A DNA stretch of 64,000 nucleotides from Suipraeoptans intestinalis (lineage in GTDB: Bacteria; Bacillota; Clostridia; Lachnospirales; Lachnospiraceae): positions 310,001 to 374,000 of the forward strand of contig NZ_VULY01000018.1 in assembly GCF_009696485.1 (NCBI RefSeq). Direction: 5' to 3'. The notes under the pieces are model-generated. The model had not been told where the DNA came from. It saw only the letters and a list, made by a program, of their open reading frames with translations, and did no database searches. The position numbers and the translations under genes are program-made. Below, piece after piece: positions 54,400 through 64,000 of the stretch (its first letter is position 1; each line of letters begins with the position of its first letter).

Positions 54400-55989
54400 C
54401 TACATCAGCGGCGCTGTCAGCCGCAGGATCCGCCCCGCTATTTTGGAAAACAGACTCATATTTTTTACTTCCATCAGCGTTACTTTATGACACTTCAGAA
54501 GTGTCCGCCCGAAATCCTCCTCGATTTTTTCAATCTCGGAATTGTTGTACAAAAAGGTTCCGCACTCAAAATGAAGATACAGACTCCTGTAATCCAGGTT
54601 GATGGTTCCCACCGTCGCTGTATCGCCGTCAGATACAAACACCTTGGCATGGACAAAGCCCGGTCGGTATTCGTAGATCTGCACGCCGCTTTCGATCAGT
54701 TCTTTGTAGTAGGTTTTTGCCAGCATAAAGGCATACCACTTATCCGGGATGGAGGGCATGATGATGATCACTTCAATCCCACTTTTAGCCACCCGAGTCA
54801 GCGTCCGCATCATCTCATTGTCCAGGATCAGATAAGGCGTCATGATGTGCACATATTTCTTGGCATGGTTCAAAATGTGGAAATACACTTCCTCGCCTAC
54901 GTTTTCGTTGTCAAACGGACTGTCTCCGTAAGGGATCACATATCCCCATTCCCGCCGGAGTCCGGCGCTTTTCGGCGACAGATAGGCCTCATAGTTCTCC
55001 GTAGTCTTCTCGTCTACGTTCCACATTTCCAGAAACATCATGGTAAAGCTTTGTACCGCCTCTCCCCGCAGCATCACCGCCGTATCCTTCCAGTGACCAA
55101 ACCGCTCTTTCCGATTGATATACTCATCCGCCAGATTCACGCCTCCGGTAAATGCCACCTTTCCGTCAATCACACAGATTTTTCTGTGGTCCCGGTTATT
55201 CTGAATGGTAGACAGGAAGGGTTTCAGCTTGTTTACGATCTTGCAGCGGATCCCGTACTGTTTCAGCTGGGACGGATAGTCGTATGGCAGCATGGAGATG
55301 GAACACATTCCGTCATACATAAACCTCACTTCTACGCCGGCCGCCGCCTTCTTCTTCAGGATGTCCAGCACGCAATTCCACATATATCCTGTTTCCACGA
55401 TAAAATATTCCAGAAAGATGAATTTCTTCGCCTTTTCCAGTTCATGGAGCATTGCCGCAAATTTTTTCTCACCGGAAGGAAAGTATCTGGCCTCCGTGTT
55501 GCGGTAGGTGGGAAAGCCCAGACGGTTTGACAGATAGTAGGAAAGCTGGGCATTGGCTGACCGGCTTGCCCAAAGTGCTTTTACCACTTCCTCCTCCTGC
55601 CTGGTGTACTCTCCCGTCTCGATCTTCAGGGTCGTCAGTCTCCGTTTTAGAAACTGGCTTTCCAGCTGCGATTTTACAAACAGGTAAAACAGCGCTCCGA
55701 ACACCGGAATGATCAAAACCACCAGCATCCAGGTCATCTTCGTCTCCGGATTCCCGCTGGAATTGATCAACTGGATCAGCACCACTACTTCCACAATGAT
55801 CAATGCTCCATAAATGTACGGCGCATACATTTTCAAAAAATAGATACTGCCCACAAAGATCCAGATCTGAAGCAGAAGGAGAACGGCCATGATCCCGATA
55901 CGGCTGAACACAACACGAAGCAGACCGCTTTTGGCCCGTTTCTTCATATCCTTTTCCTTTTTTCTTCCTTGTCTCTTCCTTCTTTCCAT
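54400..55989 (-). CDS. cls: Cardiolipin synthase (phospholipase D family)
   Basis: A 529-residue enzyme with two N-terminal membrane helices (about 30-50 and 55-75, followed by another near 88-105) and two HKD motifs: HRKICVIDGKVAFTGG and HAKVFVSDGDTATVG. It joins two phosphatidylglycerols into cardiolipin in the membrane. ATG 55989 starts MERRKRQ, while ATG 55947 (MKKRAKSG) is a possible shorter form. It lies seven bases after the MocR gene. Confidence 0.93.
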   Translation of the reverse strand: MERRKRQGRKKEKDMKKRAKSGLLRVVFSRIGIMAVLLLLQIWIFVGSIYFLKMYAPYIYGALIIVEVVVLIQLINSSGNPETKMTWMLVVLIIPVFGALFYLFVKSQLESQFLKRRLTTLKIETGEYTRQEEEVVKALWASRSANAQLSYYLSNRLGFPTYRNTEARYFPSGEKKFAAMLHELEKAKKFIFLEYFIVETGYMWNCVLDILKKKAAAGVEVRFMYDGMCSISMLPYDYPSQLKQYGIRCKIVNKLKPFLSTIQNNRDHRKICVIDGKVAFTGGVNLADEYINRKERFGHWKDTAVMLRGEAVQSFTMMFLEMWNVDEKTTENYEAYLSPKSAGLRREWGYVIPYGDSPFDNENVGEEVYFHILNHAKKYVHIMTPYLILDNEMMRTLTRVAKSGIEVIIIMPSIPDKWYAFMLAKTYYKELIESGVQIYEYRPGFVHAKVFVSDGDTATVGTINLDYRSLYLHFECGTFLYNNSEIEKIEEDFGRTLLKCHKVTLMEVKNMSLFSKIAGRILRLTAPLM

Positions 55990-55995
55990 CGGTTT

Positions 55996-57399
55996 TTATT
56001 CCTCTTTCCAACAATCTTTCAGTCTTCGCACCGCCTGCCGGATTTCTTCTTCCGTTAAGGTCGCGTAGCCCAAAAGCAGCACGGCTTCCGTTTCTTTTTT
56101 CCTCCCGATATAAAATCCGGAAAGTCCATAGACCCGGATTCCTTTTTCCCCGGCTTTTCGGATCAGCTCTTCCTCCCTGTAGCCTTCCGAGAAACGTAGC
56201 AAAATGTGTACCCCGCTGTGTTCCCCTTCCACCTTGCATACCGGGAGCAGCGCCTTCATCTCCTCCAACAGCACGTCATGCCTGCCTTTATAGGCGGCGC
56301 GCATTTTATTTAGATGTCTCTCGTAGTATCCTTCCTCTAAAAATCTCTGCACGATCATCTGATCCACTTTGGAAACGGTAGACTGTATAAACCGGGCTTT
56401 TTTCCGGTATTCTTCTAACACCGGTTCCGGCAGGACCATGTAGCTTAACCGAATCGCCGGAGCGATGGATTTTGAAAAAGTGCCCAGATAGATCACTCTT
56501 CCTTGCCTGTCGTATCCCTGCAGAGCCGGAATCGGTTTCCCCTTGTAGCGAAATTCACTGTCATAGTCGTCTTCTATGATGTATCTTCCTTCCCGTTCTC
56601 CCGCCCATTTCAGCAGCTCCATCCGTCGTCCCAGCGGCATAATAACTCCTGTGGGAAACTGATGGGAGGGGGTCACATATGCCGTGTCCGCCTTCGTCTG
56701 CCTTAGTTTGGATACCTGCATTCCCTGCCTGTCCATTTCCACGGGAATCGTGTCATAATCCATACCTTTCGCCAGACGATAGGCCTGTCGGTATGCCGGA
56801 TCTTCAAAGGCTATCACCCGATCTCTCCCCAGGATCAGGGAAAGGATCAAAAGCACACAGTCGCTTCCCGCTCCCACGATCACTTGCTCCGGTGTACATA
56901 CCACGCCTCTTGCCTGATGCAGATATGTACAGATCGCTCTGCGAAATCCCGGTTCTCCCTGAGGATCTCCCACCCGGAACAGTTCTGCTCTGGCATCCAG
57001 CAGCACTTCCTTTGACAGCTTTCTCCATACCGAATAAGGAAAGCTGTTTAGATCCACGCCACTGGGGGAAAAATCAAACTCCACCGTTTCTTTTTTCTCC
57101 AGCTTCGTCCGGAAGCGGACTTCCTTTGTCGAAAGCTGATAAAGTCCCTCTATTTCTGCTACAAAAAACCCTTTGCATGGCCGCGATTCAATATATCCTT
57201 CCGACAGAAGCTGTTCATATGCCAGCACAACGGTGCTTCTGCTGACTTCCAGATACTGTGCCAAAGCTCTGGTAGAGGGCAGCCTTGCCCCAACGGTAAG
57301 CTGCCCTCTTTGAATATCTTTGCGGATATATTCGTAAATCTGTTCATACAGCGGCGCTGCTTTTTCCGGATTCAGATTTATCGTCAATTCATTCATCAT
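55996..57399 (-). CDS. MocR-type GntR regulator with aminotransferase domain
   Basis: A 467-residue fusion: GntR winged helix at about 10-75 (LPSTRALAQYLEVSRSTVVLAYEQLLSEGYI) and a fold-type I aminotransferase domain with the PLP lysine in TFSKSIAPAIRLSYMVLP. MocR regulators often control vitamin B6, GABA or taurine genes. No pdxST or gab genes are adjacent, so the regulon is unknown. It ends one base before the region of the glnS stop, at 55996-57399 against 57401. Confidence 0.9.
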   Translation of the reverse strand: MMNELTINLNPEKAAPLYEQIYEYIRKDIQRGQLTVGARLPSTRALAQYLEVSRSTVVLAYEQLLSEGYIESRPCKGFFVAEIEGLYQLSTKEVRFRTKLEKKETVEFDFSPSGVDLNSFPYSVWRKLSKEVLLDARAELFRVGDPQGEPGFRRAICTYLHQARGVVCTPEQVIVGAGSDCVLLILSLILGRDRVIAFEDPAYRQAYRLAKGMDYDTIPVEMDRQGMQVSKLRQTKADTAYVTPSHQFPTGVIMPLGRRMELLKWAGEREGRYIIEDDYDSEFRYKGKPIPALQGYDRQGRVIYLGTFSKSIAPAIRLSYMVLPEPVLEEYRKKARFIQSTVSKVDQMIVQRFLEEGYYERHLNKMRAAYKGRHDVLLEEMKALLPVCKVEGEHSGVHILLRFSEGYREEELIRKAGEKGIRVYGLSGFYIGRKKETEAVLLLGYATLTEEEIRQAVRRLKDCWKEE

Positions 57400-57400
57400 C

Positions 57401-59065
57401 TTATTTTGGTAATTTAAAAGAAGACTTCAGGGATACGATCCTGTTAAAGACCAGATGCTCTTTTCGGGAATCTTTTGCGTCGATGCAGAAGTATCCGTTT
57501 CTCACAAACTGGAAGCTGTCATAGGCTTTTGCCTCCTCGAAGCTGTCCTCCACGTAGCACCTGCGTACCTGCAGGGAATTGGGGTTCAGGTTCAAAGAGC
57601 CGTCTTCCTTGTTGTAGACACCCTTTTCTTCGTCCACCAGATTCTCATACAGACGGACTTCCGCCTCCTTGCAGGAAGACGCCGGCACCCAGTGGATGGT
57701 CCCCTTTACCTTCCTTCCTGTAAATCCGCTTCCGCATTTGGTTTCCGGATCATAGGTACAGTGCACCACCCGGATCGTACCGTCATCATCCGCCTCATAG
57801 CCGGTGCAGGTGACAAAATATCCGTGCATCAGGCGGACTTCGTTCCCCGGAAACAGGCGGAAGTACTTCTTTGGCGGCTCCGCCATAAAGTCTTCCCGCT
57901 CAATGTACAACTCCCTTTCAAACAGAAGCTTTCTGGTTCCCAGCTCCGGATTTTCCAGATTGTTTTCCACACAAAGCTCCTCTGTTTTCCCCTCGGGATA
58001 ATTATCGATCACCAGCTTGATGGGATCCAAGACTGCCATCATCCTGGGTTTCTTCATTTTCAGATCTTCCCGGATGCAGTACTCCAGCATAGCATAGTCC
58101 ACAGAGCTGTTGCTTTTGGATACCCCGCACAGTTCTACGAACATCTTCAGGGATTCCGGCGTAAATCCTCTCCTGCGAAGCGCCGCTATGGACACCAGCC
58201 TCGGATCATCCCAGCCGTCCACGATCCCGTCTGTCACCAGCTTTTTAATATATCGTTTTCCGGTTACCACATTGGTCAGATACAGCTTGGCAAATTCGAT
58301 CTGTCGGGGAGCCGGAGAGAATTCACATTCCCTGACCACCCAGTCGTACAGAGGTCTGTGATCCTCAAATTCCAAAGTACAGATAGAATGCGTGATCTTC
58401 TCCACCGCATCCTCGATGGGGTGTGCAAAATCGTACATGGGATAAATGCACCAGGTATCGCCCGTATTATGATGGGTCAGGTGCGCTACCCGGTAGATCA
58501 CCGGATCCCGCATATTAATATTGGGAGAGGACATGTCGATCTTGGCACGCAATACCTTCTCTCCGTCCTTGTATACTCCCCTGCGCATTTCTTCAAACAG
58601 CTTCAGATTTTCTTCTATGCTCCTGTCACGATAAGGGCTGTTCTTCCCGGCTTCCGTCAGGGTACCGCGATACTGCCGGATCTCTTCTGCCGACAGATCA
58701 CATACGAACGCCTTCCCTTTTTTGATCAGCTTTACGGCGCACTCATACATGGCCTCAAAATAATCGGAGGCAAAATAAAGGTGCTCTTTCCAGTCGGCCC
58801 CCAGCCACTCCACATCCGCTTTGATGGACTCTACAAACTCCATATCCTCTTTTAAGGGATTGGTATCATCAAATCTCAGATGGAAGGTTCCTTTGTATTT
58901 CTGTGCCAGCCCATGGTTCAATAAAATGGATTTGGCGTGTCCTATATGAAGATATCCGTTGGGCTCCGGCGGAAATCTGGTACACACGGTATCGTAGACT
59001 CCTTCTGCCAGATCCTTGTCGATCTCCTGCTCGATAAAATTTTTGGAAACTGCTGCTTCTCCCAT
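57401..59065 (-). CDS. glnS: Glutaminyl-tRNA synthetase
   Basis: A 554-residue class I synthetase with the HIGH motif in [15 protein letters not shown] and [23 protein letters not shown]. The KMSKS loop, VMSKRK in E. coli, reads [12 protein letters not shown] here, so the MSK is replaced by a [25 protein letters not shown] and the C-terminal anticodon-binding beta barrels are present. ATG 59065 has AGGAGG upstream; 59086 would add seven residues. GlnRS in Firmicutes is thought to be acquired by transfer. Confidence 0.94.
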   Translation of the reverse strand: MGEAAVSKNFIEQEIDKDLAEGVYDTVCTRFPPEPNGYLHIGHAKSILLNHGLAQKYKGTFHLRFDDTNPLKEDMEFVESIKADVEWLGADWKEHLYFASDYFEAMYECAVKLIKKGKAFVCDLSAEEIRQYRGTLTEAGKNSPYRDRSIEENLKLFEEMRRGVYKDGEKVLRAKIDMSSPNINMRDPVIYRVAHLTHHNTGDTWCIYPMYDFAHPIEDAVEKITHSICTLEFEDHRPLYDWVVRECEFSPAPRQIEFAKLYLTNVVTGKRYIKKLVTDGIVDGWDDPRLVSIAALRRRGFTPESLKMFVELCGVSKSNSSVDYAMLEYCIREDLKMKKPRMMAVLDPIKLVIDNYPEGKTEELCVENNLENPELGTRKLLFERELYIEREDFMAEPPKKYFRLFPGNEVRLMHGYFVTCTGYEADDDGTIRVVHCTYDPETKCGSGFTGRKVKGTIHWVPASSCKEAEVRLYENLVDEEKGVYNKEDGSLNLNPNSLQVRRCYVEDSFEEAKAYDSFQFVRNGYFCIDAKDSRKEHLVFNRIVSLKSSFKLPK

Positions 59066-59209
59066 ACTTTTCCTCCTGAATCTCATTACTTACTGGGATT
59101 TATCTTACCACAGAAAAAAGCGTAAGACAATCTTTCCGGGATTTTTCTTGTCTTGTGAAACCTCAAAAAAATAAAGCCTCCTTCTTACGAAAAAGACCCT
59201 ACTTTTGCA

Positions 59210-59282
59210 AGCTGCCTAGCGGACTTGAACCGCCGACCTCCGCCTTACCAAGGCGACGCTCTACCGACTGAGCCAAGGCAGC
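59210..59282 (-). tRNA. tRNA-Thr (anticodon GGT)
   Basis: On the minus strand acceptor GCTGCCT pairs with AGGCAGC, the anticodon arm TCGCC-TTGGTAA-GGCGG places GGT at 34-36, and GGTTCAAGTCC forms the T arm. A poorly stable T-rich hairpin lies downstream. Confidence 0.94.
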
Positions 59283-59306
59283 ACATATGAAATCTGCAAC
59301 AGTAGT

Positions 59307-59336
59307 ACTATACAATAAATATCCGGGATTTGTCAA
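59307..59336 (-). promoter_or_regulatory. Promoter of tRNA-Thr
   Basis: TTGACA at 59331-59336 and TATAGT at 59307-59312 on the minus strand, spacing 18 bp. The gap from 59283 to 59615 shows nothing else. Confidence 0.7.
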
Positions 59337-59615
59337 TATCCTTTCTTTTATTTCATCTGACTTTCTTCTATCTGGTTGATTTTTTCATAGTTTCTGCCCG
59401 TCTGCTCACATGAAAACGGCACTGTCACACAGATCCCTTGCCCGTCTGCGCGACAGTACCTGTTCTCTTGTTTCTTACGATGTTTGCCAATCTGCTCTTA
59501 TCTTATCTTTTCACTAATCGTATTAATTCTATTCATGGGAACAGCTTCATCTGTATCCATCCTTTTCTTTTAAAGCTCCATTGGCAGATTTCTCTTCTTC
59601 CCACTATCTTCTCCG

Positions 59616-62600
59616 CTATCCTAGTTCTGCAATATCCACCAGATCCATCTGCCCTTTTGTGGTACTTTCCAGGCTTCCGATCAGAGCCTCTGCCGTGTCA
59701 ATGGCTGTCAGCACGTGAACTCCTGTTTCAATGGCACTTCGCCGGATCAGGAATCCATCCTCCGACCGGTCTGCTCCCTGCTGGGGCGTATCAATGATCA
59801 GGTCGATCCTGTGTCCCAGGATCAGATCCATCAGGTTGGGGGATTCCTGCTCGATCTTGTTGATCTGATCTGCCTTGACTCCCCTGTCTCGCAGGGCTTC
59901 AGCTGTTCCTCTGGTGGCAAAGATCCGATATCCAAACGCTTCAAACCTCTTTCCCAGCTCTGCTGCCTTTTCTTTGTCTGCATCCCTGACTGTTATGATC
60001 ATATTTTTGTACTTGGGAAGGCGGATTCCCGCTCCCAGAAACGCTTTATACAAAGCCTCGTCAAAAGTCGGCGCGATCCCCAGACATTCTCCGGTAGACT
60101 TCATTTCCGGTCCCAGACTGATTTCCGCACCTCTGATCTTTTCAAAGGAAAATACCGGCATTTTGACCGCCACATAATCTGCTTCTTTTTGCAGGCCCGC
60201 CGTATATCCCAGGTCTTTTAACCGGTGACCTGTCATGGCTTTTACTGCCAGCGGCACGATAGGGATCCCCGTTACCTTGCTGATATAGGGAACTGTCCGG
60301 CTGGATCTTGGATTCACCTCGATCACATATACCTCTTCTTCGCACACAATAAACTGAATGTTGATCAGACCCACCACATGCAGGGATTTTGCCAGTCTCC
60401 TGGTATACTCTCCGATCTTCTCCTTTGCCTTTTCTGAAAGACTCTGTGCCGGGTAGACGGAGATACTGTCTCCCGAATGGATTCCCGCCCGTTCAATATG
60501 CTCCATGATTCCCGGGATCAGGATCTCCTCTCCGTCGCAGACCGCATCTACTTCGATTTCTTTTCCCTGAAGATATTTGTCTACCAGAATGGGATGATCC
60601 TGTGCGATCCGGTTGATGATCCCCATAAATTCTTCGATGTCATGGTCATTAATAGCAATCTGCATCCCCTGTCCTCCCAGCACATAGGAGGGGCGGACCA
60701 GCACCGGGTACCCCAGCCTGTTTGCCACTTCTTTTGCCTCTTCTGCCGTAAATACCGTTCCACCACTAGGCCTTGGTATCTCACAGTCTTCCAGGATCTT
60801 GTCGAACAGTTCCCTGTCTTCGGCAGCATCCACATCTTCGGCGGAAGTTCCCAGAATAGTCACTCCCATTTCCATCAACGCCTTCGTCAGCTTGATGGCG
60901 GTCTGCCCTCCAAACTGTACCACCGCTCCATCCGGACGTTCCAGTTCCACCACGTTTGCCACATCTTCCGGCGTCAGCGGCTCGAAATACAGCTTATCTG
61001 CAATGTCAAAGTCCGTACTTACCGTCTCCGGGTTGTTGTTGATGATGATGGTCTCATAACCTTCCTTTGCAAATGCCCAGGTACAGTGCACCGAGCAGAA
61101 ATCAAACTCGATCCCCTGCCCGATCCGGATAGGTCCGGATCCCAGCACCAGCACCTTCTTTTTTCCGGATTCTGCTATCGCCTCGTTGTCACTGCCGTAC
61201 ACCGAATAATAGTAAGGTGTTTCTGCCGCAAATTCTGCCGCACAGGTGTCTACCATCTTGTAGGCGGCGGTGATCCCCATCACTTTCCTCTTTTGCTCTA
61301 TCTCTTTTACCGTTACTCCCCGTAATGCGGCGATCACGGAATCCGGAAATTCTACCCGCTTGGCTTCCCTTAATAGTCCTTCTGTCAGTTCTTCTGTTCT
61401 CAGCCGATCCTCCATCTCCACCAGGCAGGCGATCTTGTCCAAAAACCACCTGTCCATCTTTGTAGCTTCGTAGATCTGATCCTTTGAAATTCCTCTTCGG
61501 ATGGCCTCTGCGATCTTCCAGATATGCCGGTCGTCCGTGGTCCTCATGGATTCCATCAGTTCTTCCGTTTCCACCTCTGAAAAATCATAGGACAGCAAGC
61601 TGTCTACGTGTTGCTCCAAGGAACGGATGGCTTTCATCAAAGCTCCTTCAAAATTGTCACAGATGCTCATGACTTCTCCGGTTGCCTTCATCTGCGTAGA
61701 CAGGCTTCTTTTGGCATTTAAAAACTTATCAAAAGGAAGCCGCGGCATTTTTACCACACAGTAATCCAGCATCGGCTCAAAGCTGGCGTAGGTCTTTTTC
61801 GTTACGGCGTTTTTGATCTCATCCAGGGTATATCCCAAGGCGATCTTGGCGGCCACCTTTGCTATGGGGTAGCCGGTTGCCTTAGAAGCCAGCGCAGAGG
61901 AACGGCTGACTCTGGGATTCACCTCGATCACACAATATTCAAAGGTGTCCGGATGCAGCGCATACTGAACGTTGCAGCCGCCTGTAATGTTCAGTTCACT
62001 GATGATGTTCAGGGCAGAACTCCGAAGCATCTGGTATTCTTTATCTCCCAGCGTCTGGGAGGGCGCCACCACCACACTGTCCCCTGTGTGTACGCCCACC
62101 GGGTCCAGATTTTCCATATTGCAGACGGTGATGCAGTTGCCTTTCGCATCCCGCATCACTTCATATTCGATCTCCTTCCAACCGGAAATACAGCGCTCCA
62201 CCAGCACCTGCCCTACCCGGGAAAGCCTGAGTCCGTTTGCCAGGATCTCTTCCAGCTGCGCCCGGTTGTGTGCGATCCCGCCCCCACTCCCCCCCAGGGT
62301 ATACGCCGGACGAAGCACTACCGGATATCCGATTTTTTCGGCAAAGGCCGCTCCCTCTTCCACCGACTCCACCACCAGGGAAGCTGCGCAGGGCTCCTTG
62401 ATTTTTTCCATGGTTGTTTTAAATTCCAACCGGTCTTCCGCTTTTTTAATGGTTTCCGATGTGGTTCCGATCAGACGCACCTGATTTTCTTCCAGAACTC
62501 CCTTTTCCTCCAGCTCCATCGCCAGGTTCAAGGCCGCCTGGCCCCCCAGCGTCGGCAGGATGCTGTCCGGTTTTTCTTTTTTGATCAGCTGCTCTACGAC

Positions 62601-62816
62601 TTCAAACGTCAGCGGTTCAATATAGACATGGTCTGCAATGTCTTTATCCGTCATGATCGTAGCCGGATTGGAATTTAGAAGAACGACTTCGATTCCCTCT
62701 TCCTTGAGAGAACGGCACGCCTGCGTTCCCGCATAATCAAACTCCGCCGCCTGTCCGATCACAATGGGTCCCGATCCCAGTACCAGTACTTTTTTAATGG
62801 ATGCTATCTTTGGCAT
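59616..62816 (-). CDS. carB: Carbamoyl-phosphate synthase large subunit
   Basis: A 1066-residue protein with two ATP-grasp synthetase halves (each beginning KKVLVLGSGPIxIGQ) and a C-terminal MGS-like allosteric domain (about 935-1066). It makes carbamoyl phosphate from bicarbonate, ammonia and two ATP for arginine and pyrimidines. It overlaps the end of carA by 13 bp, so the two are co-translated. Confidence 0.97.
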   Translation of the reverse strand: MPKIASIKKVLVLGSGPIVIGQAAEFDYAGTQACRSLKEEGIEVVLLNSNPATIMTDKDIADHVYIEPLTFEVVEQLIKKEKPDSILPTLGGQAALNLAMELEEKGVLEENQVRLIGTTSETIKKAEDRLEFKTTMEKIKEPCAASLVVESVEEGAAFAEKIGYPVVLRPAYTLGGSGGGIAHNRAQLEEILANGLRLSRVGQVLVERCISGWKEIEYEVMRDAKGNCITVCNMENLDPVGVHTGDSVVVAPSQTLGDKEYQMLRSSALNIISELNITGGCNVQYALHPDTFEYCVIEVNPRVSRSSALASKATGYPIAKVAAKIALGYTLDEIKNAVTKKTYASFEPMLDYCVVKMPRLPFDKFLNAKRSLSTQMKATGEVMSICDNFEGALMKAIRSLEQHVDSLLSYDFSEVETEELMESMRTTDDRHIWKIAEAIRRGISKDQIYEATKMDRWFLDKIACLVEMEDRLRTEELTEGLLREAKRVEFPDSVIAALRGVTVKEIEQKRKVMGITAAYKMVDTCAAEFAAETPYYYSVYGSDNEAIAESGKKKVLVLGSGPIRIGQGIEFDFCSVHCTWAFAKEGYETIIINNNPETVSTDFDIADKLYFEPLTPEDVANVVELERPDGAVVQFGGQTAIKLTKALMEMGVTILGTSAEDVDAAEDRELFDKILEDCEIPRPSGGTVFTAEEAKEVANRLGYPVLVRPSYVLGGQGMQIAINDHDIEEFMGIINRIAQDHPILVDKYLQGKEIEVDAVCDGEEILIPGIMEHIERAGIHSGDSISVYPAQSLSEKAKEKIGEYTRRLAKSLHVVGLINIQFIVCEEEVYVIEVNPRSSRTVPYISKVTGIPIVPLAVKAMTGHRLKDLGYTAGLQKEADYVAVKMPVFSFEKIRGAEISLGPEMKSTGECLGIAPTFDEALYKAFLGAGIRLPKYKNMIITVRDADKEKAAELGKRFEAFGYRIFATRGTAEALRDRGVKADQINKIEQESPNLMDLILGHRIDLIIDTPQQGADRSEDGFLIRRSAIETGVHVLTAIDTAEALIGSLESTTKGQMDLVDIAELG

Positions 62817-63886
62817 GACGTTTCTCCTTTCATTCTCTCGATGAATCTGTCAAACAGGTAATCCAGATCCTGCGGTCCCGGACAGGCTTCCGGATGAAAC
62901 TGGACGGTAAAAATGGATTTCCCCACATACTCCAGTCCTTCATTGGTTCCGTCGTTGACATTGCAGAAGGATTCTTTCGCGATCTTTGGATCCATGGTAT
63001 CCGGATCTACCGCATATCCGTGATTTTGGGCAGAGATATAAACCCTCCCGGTACTCAGATCTTTTACAGGATGGTTGCCTCCGCGGTGTCCGTATTTCAA
63101 TTTGTAGGTGCTTGCCCCGTTTGCCAACGCCATCAGCTGATGTCCGAGACAGATTGCAAAAATGGGAATATCGGTATGATAGAGTTTTCTGACTTCCTCG
63201 ATAATAGATGTATAAGACTCCGGATCGCCAGGTCCGTTTGATAACAGGATCCCGTCCGGATGATTTTGAATGATGAGCTCTGCCGGTGTAAATGCCGGAT
63301 ATACCGTCACCTCACACCCTCTTTTCTTTAAGGAACGTATCATATTTTCCTTGGCTCCGAAATCCATCAAAGCCACTTTCAGTCCTTGTCCCGATACCGT
63401 GTAGATCTCCTTGCAGGTAACCTGCTCCATTACAGAATCTATCCGGTGTGTTCTTAGCTGCCCGACCACCTCTTCCAGACAATAGGAAGAATCTGTAGTG
63501 ATCATCCCGTTCATCGTCCCTTTTTCTCTTAGAAGCTTCGTCAGGCTGCGGGTATCTACTCCTGCAATTCCCGGAACGCCTTCTTTTTCCAAAAACTCCT
63601 GAATGCTTCCCTCACTCCGGAAATTACTGTGCGTTCTGGAAAGTTCTCTGACGATGTATCCGTCCGGCCATGCCCTCCCGGATTCCATGTCCGGCGTAAC
63701 TCCGTAATTGCCGATCAGAGGATACGTCATAATGACTGCCTGCCCTGCATAAGAGGGATCTGTCAAAACTTCCAGATAACCGGTCATGGAGGTATTAAAT
63801 ACGATCTCACTGATCACGTCCTTTTTCGCCCCTATGGCCGTCCCTTCAAACACAGTTCCGTCCTCCAGTATCAGAAATGCTTTCAT
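62804..63886 (-). CDS. carA: Carbamoyl-phosphate synthase small (glutaminase) subunit
   Basis: A 360-residue protein: an N-terminal CPSase small-chain domain (1-150) and a class I glutamine amidotransferase with the catalytic cysteine in FAICLGHQLMA and the HPEA histidine near the C-terminus. It supplies ammonia to CarB. The ATG at 63886 has GGTGAAGGA upstream. A hairpin at 63926-63956 lies in its leader. Confidence 0.96.
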   Translation of the reverse strand: MKAFLILEDGTVFEGTAIGAKKDVISEIVFNTSMTGYLEVLTDPSYAGQAVIMTYPLIGNYGVTPDMESGRAWPDGYIVRELSRTHSNFRSEGSIQEFLEKEGVPGIAGVDTRSLTKLLREKGTMNGMITTDSSYCLEEVVGQLRTHRIDSVMEQVTCKEIYTVSGQGLKVALMDFGAKENMIRSLKKRGCEVTVYPAFTPAELIIQNHPDGILLSNGPGDPESYTSIIEEVRKLYHTDIPIFAICLGHQLMALANGASTYKLKYGHRGGNHPVKDLSTGRVYISAQNHGYAVDPDTMDPKIAKESFCNVNDGTNEGLEYVGKSIFTVQFHPEACPGPQDLDYLFDRFIERMKGETSCQR

Positions 63887-63925
63887 TCCTTCACCATTCC
63901 TTTCTGTTGTCTCCTGTTTTTCCCT

Positions 63926-63956
63926 AAAAGAGAATCCTGCAAGACAGGATCCTCTG
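63926..63956 (-). terminator. Hairpin upstream of carA, terminator or attenuator
   Basis: AGAG-ATCCTG and CAGGAT-CTCT arms form an 11-bp stem with one mismatch, then TTTTA on the minus strand. It may end the upstream gene, which lies beyond the window, or act as a leader attenuator. Sequence from 63957 to 64000 is too short to assign. Confidence 0.45.
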
Positions 63957-64000
63957 CCTGCGGCAGACCATTTTTTCTAACCAGCCTGTTCCGCCGTGCC

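Noticed and set aside
54487..55530. 347-codon plus-strand frame opposite cls
   Set aside because: It lies wholly within the cardiolipin synthase gene, whose HKD motifs are intact on the other strand.
60477..61325. Large plus-strand reading frames opposite carB and other genes
   Set aside because: These are antisense shadows of clearly conserved genes with matching codon periodicity.

Overview
The window is a dense, mostly minus-strand chromosomal segment of a Gram-positive anaerobe, most likely a member of the Lachnospiraceae (Clostridia). The support is AGGAGG-type ribosome binding sites, a T-box leader on thrS, a Gram-positive LexA-like box at uvrB, CdaA/CdaR, NrdR, a Gln-tRNA synthetase, an O-acetylating MetA and two phosphofructokinases with the pyrophosphate-type motif. 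I cannot fix the genus. No insertion sequence, phage, CRISPR array or rRNA is visible.

Layout. 1-6501 is a phosphocholine (lic) locus read leftward: a winged-helix/LicC/LicA fusion, a second LicC-like cytidylyltransferase, a BCCT-type choline transporter, LicD, and the start of a flippase-like membrane protein cut by the window edge. 6679-15523 is a long co-directional cluster: MreB, RecD2, ComF, two unknown membrane proteins, the c-di-AMP cyclase CdaA with its regulator CdaR, HPr, and a nucleotidyltransferase, closed by a strong terminator. 15705-20577 is uvrB-uvrA behind a promoter with an SOS-like box. 21045-23177 encodes a secreted metallo-beta-lactamase-fold protein with choline-binding repeats, resembling pneumococcal Pce. 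Exonuclease III, TruA, NrdR, a NatAB-like ABC exporter, carbamate kinase, tRNA-Pro, DapB, a UPF0145 protein, an adenylyltransferase and a DEAD-box helicase follow to 32761.

33214-41563 holds a Crp/Fnr regulator, an alpha/beta hydrolase, thioredoxin, a Nudix hydrolase, a glycosyltransferase, a PPi-type phosphofructokinase and a two-gene FtsX-type ABC system behind a Fur-like box. 41766-45783 holds an unusual pair, a membrane pseudokinase and a membrane-anchored Ig-like protein, preceded by an 11-unit 38-bp tandem repeat in the probable leader. A second PPi-type phosphofructokinase, a tiny four-cysteine protein and MetA / AI-2E exporter / T-box-ThrS follow. The right end holds a SEC-C protein, PurA, cardiolipin synthase, a MocR regulator, GlnS, tRNA-Thr and CarAB.

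The clearest theme is choline. The window holds genes to import choline, phosphorylate it, activate it as CDP-choline, attach it to a surface glycan and, about 14 kb away, to bind and probably trim the resulting phosphocholine. The most unusual locus is the pseudokinase / Ig-like pair with its 38-bp repeat leader.
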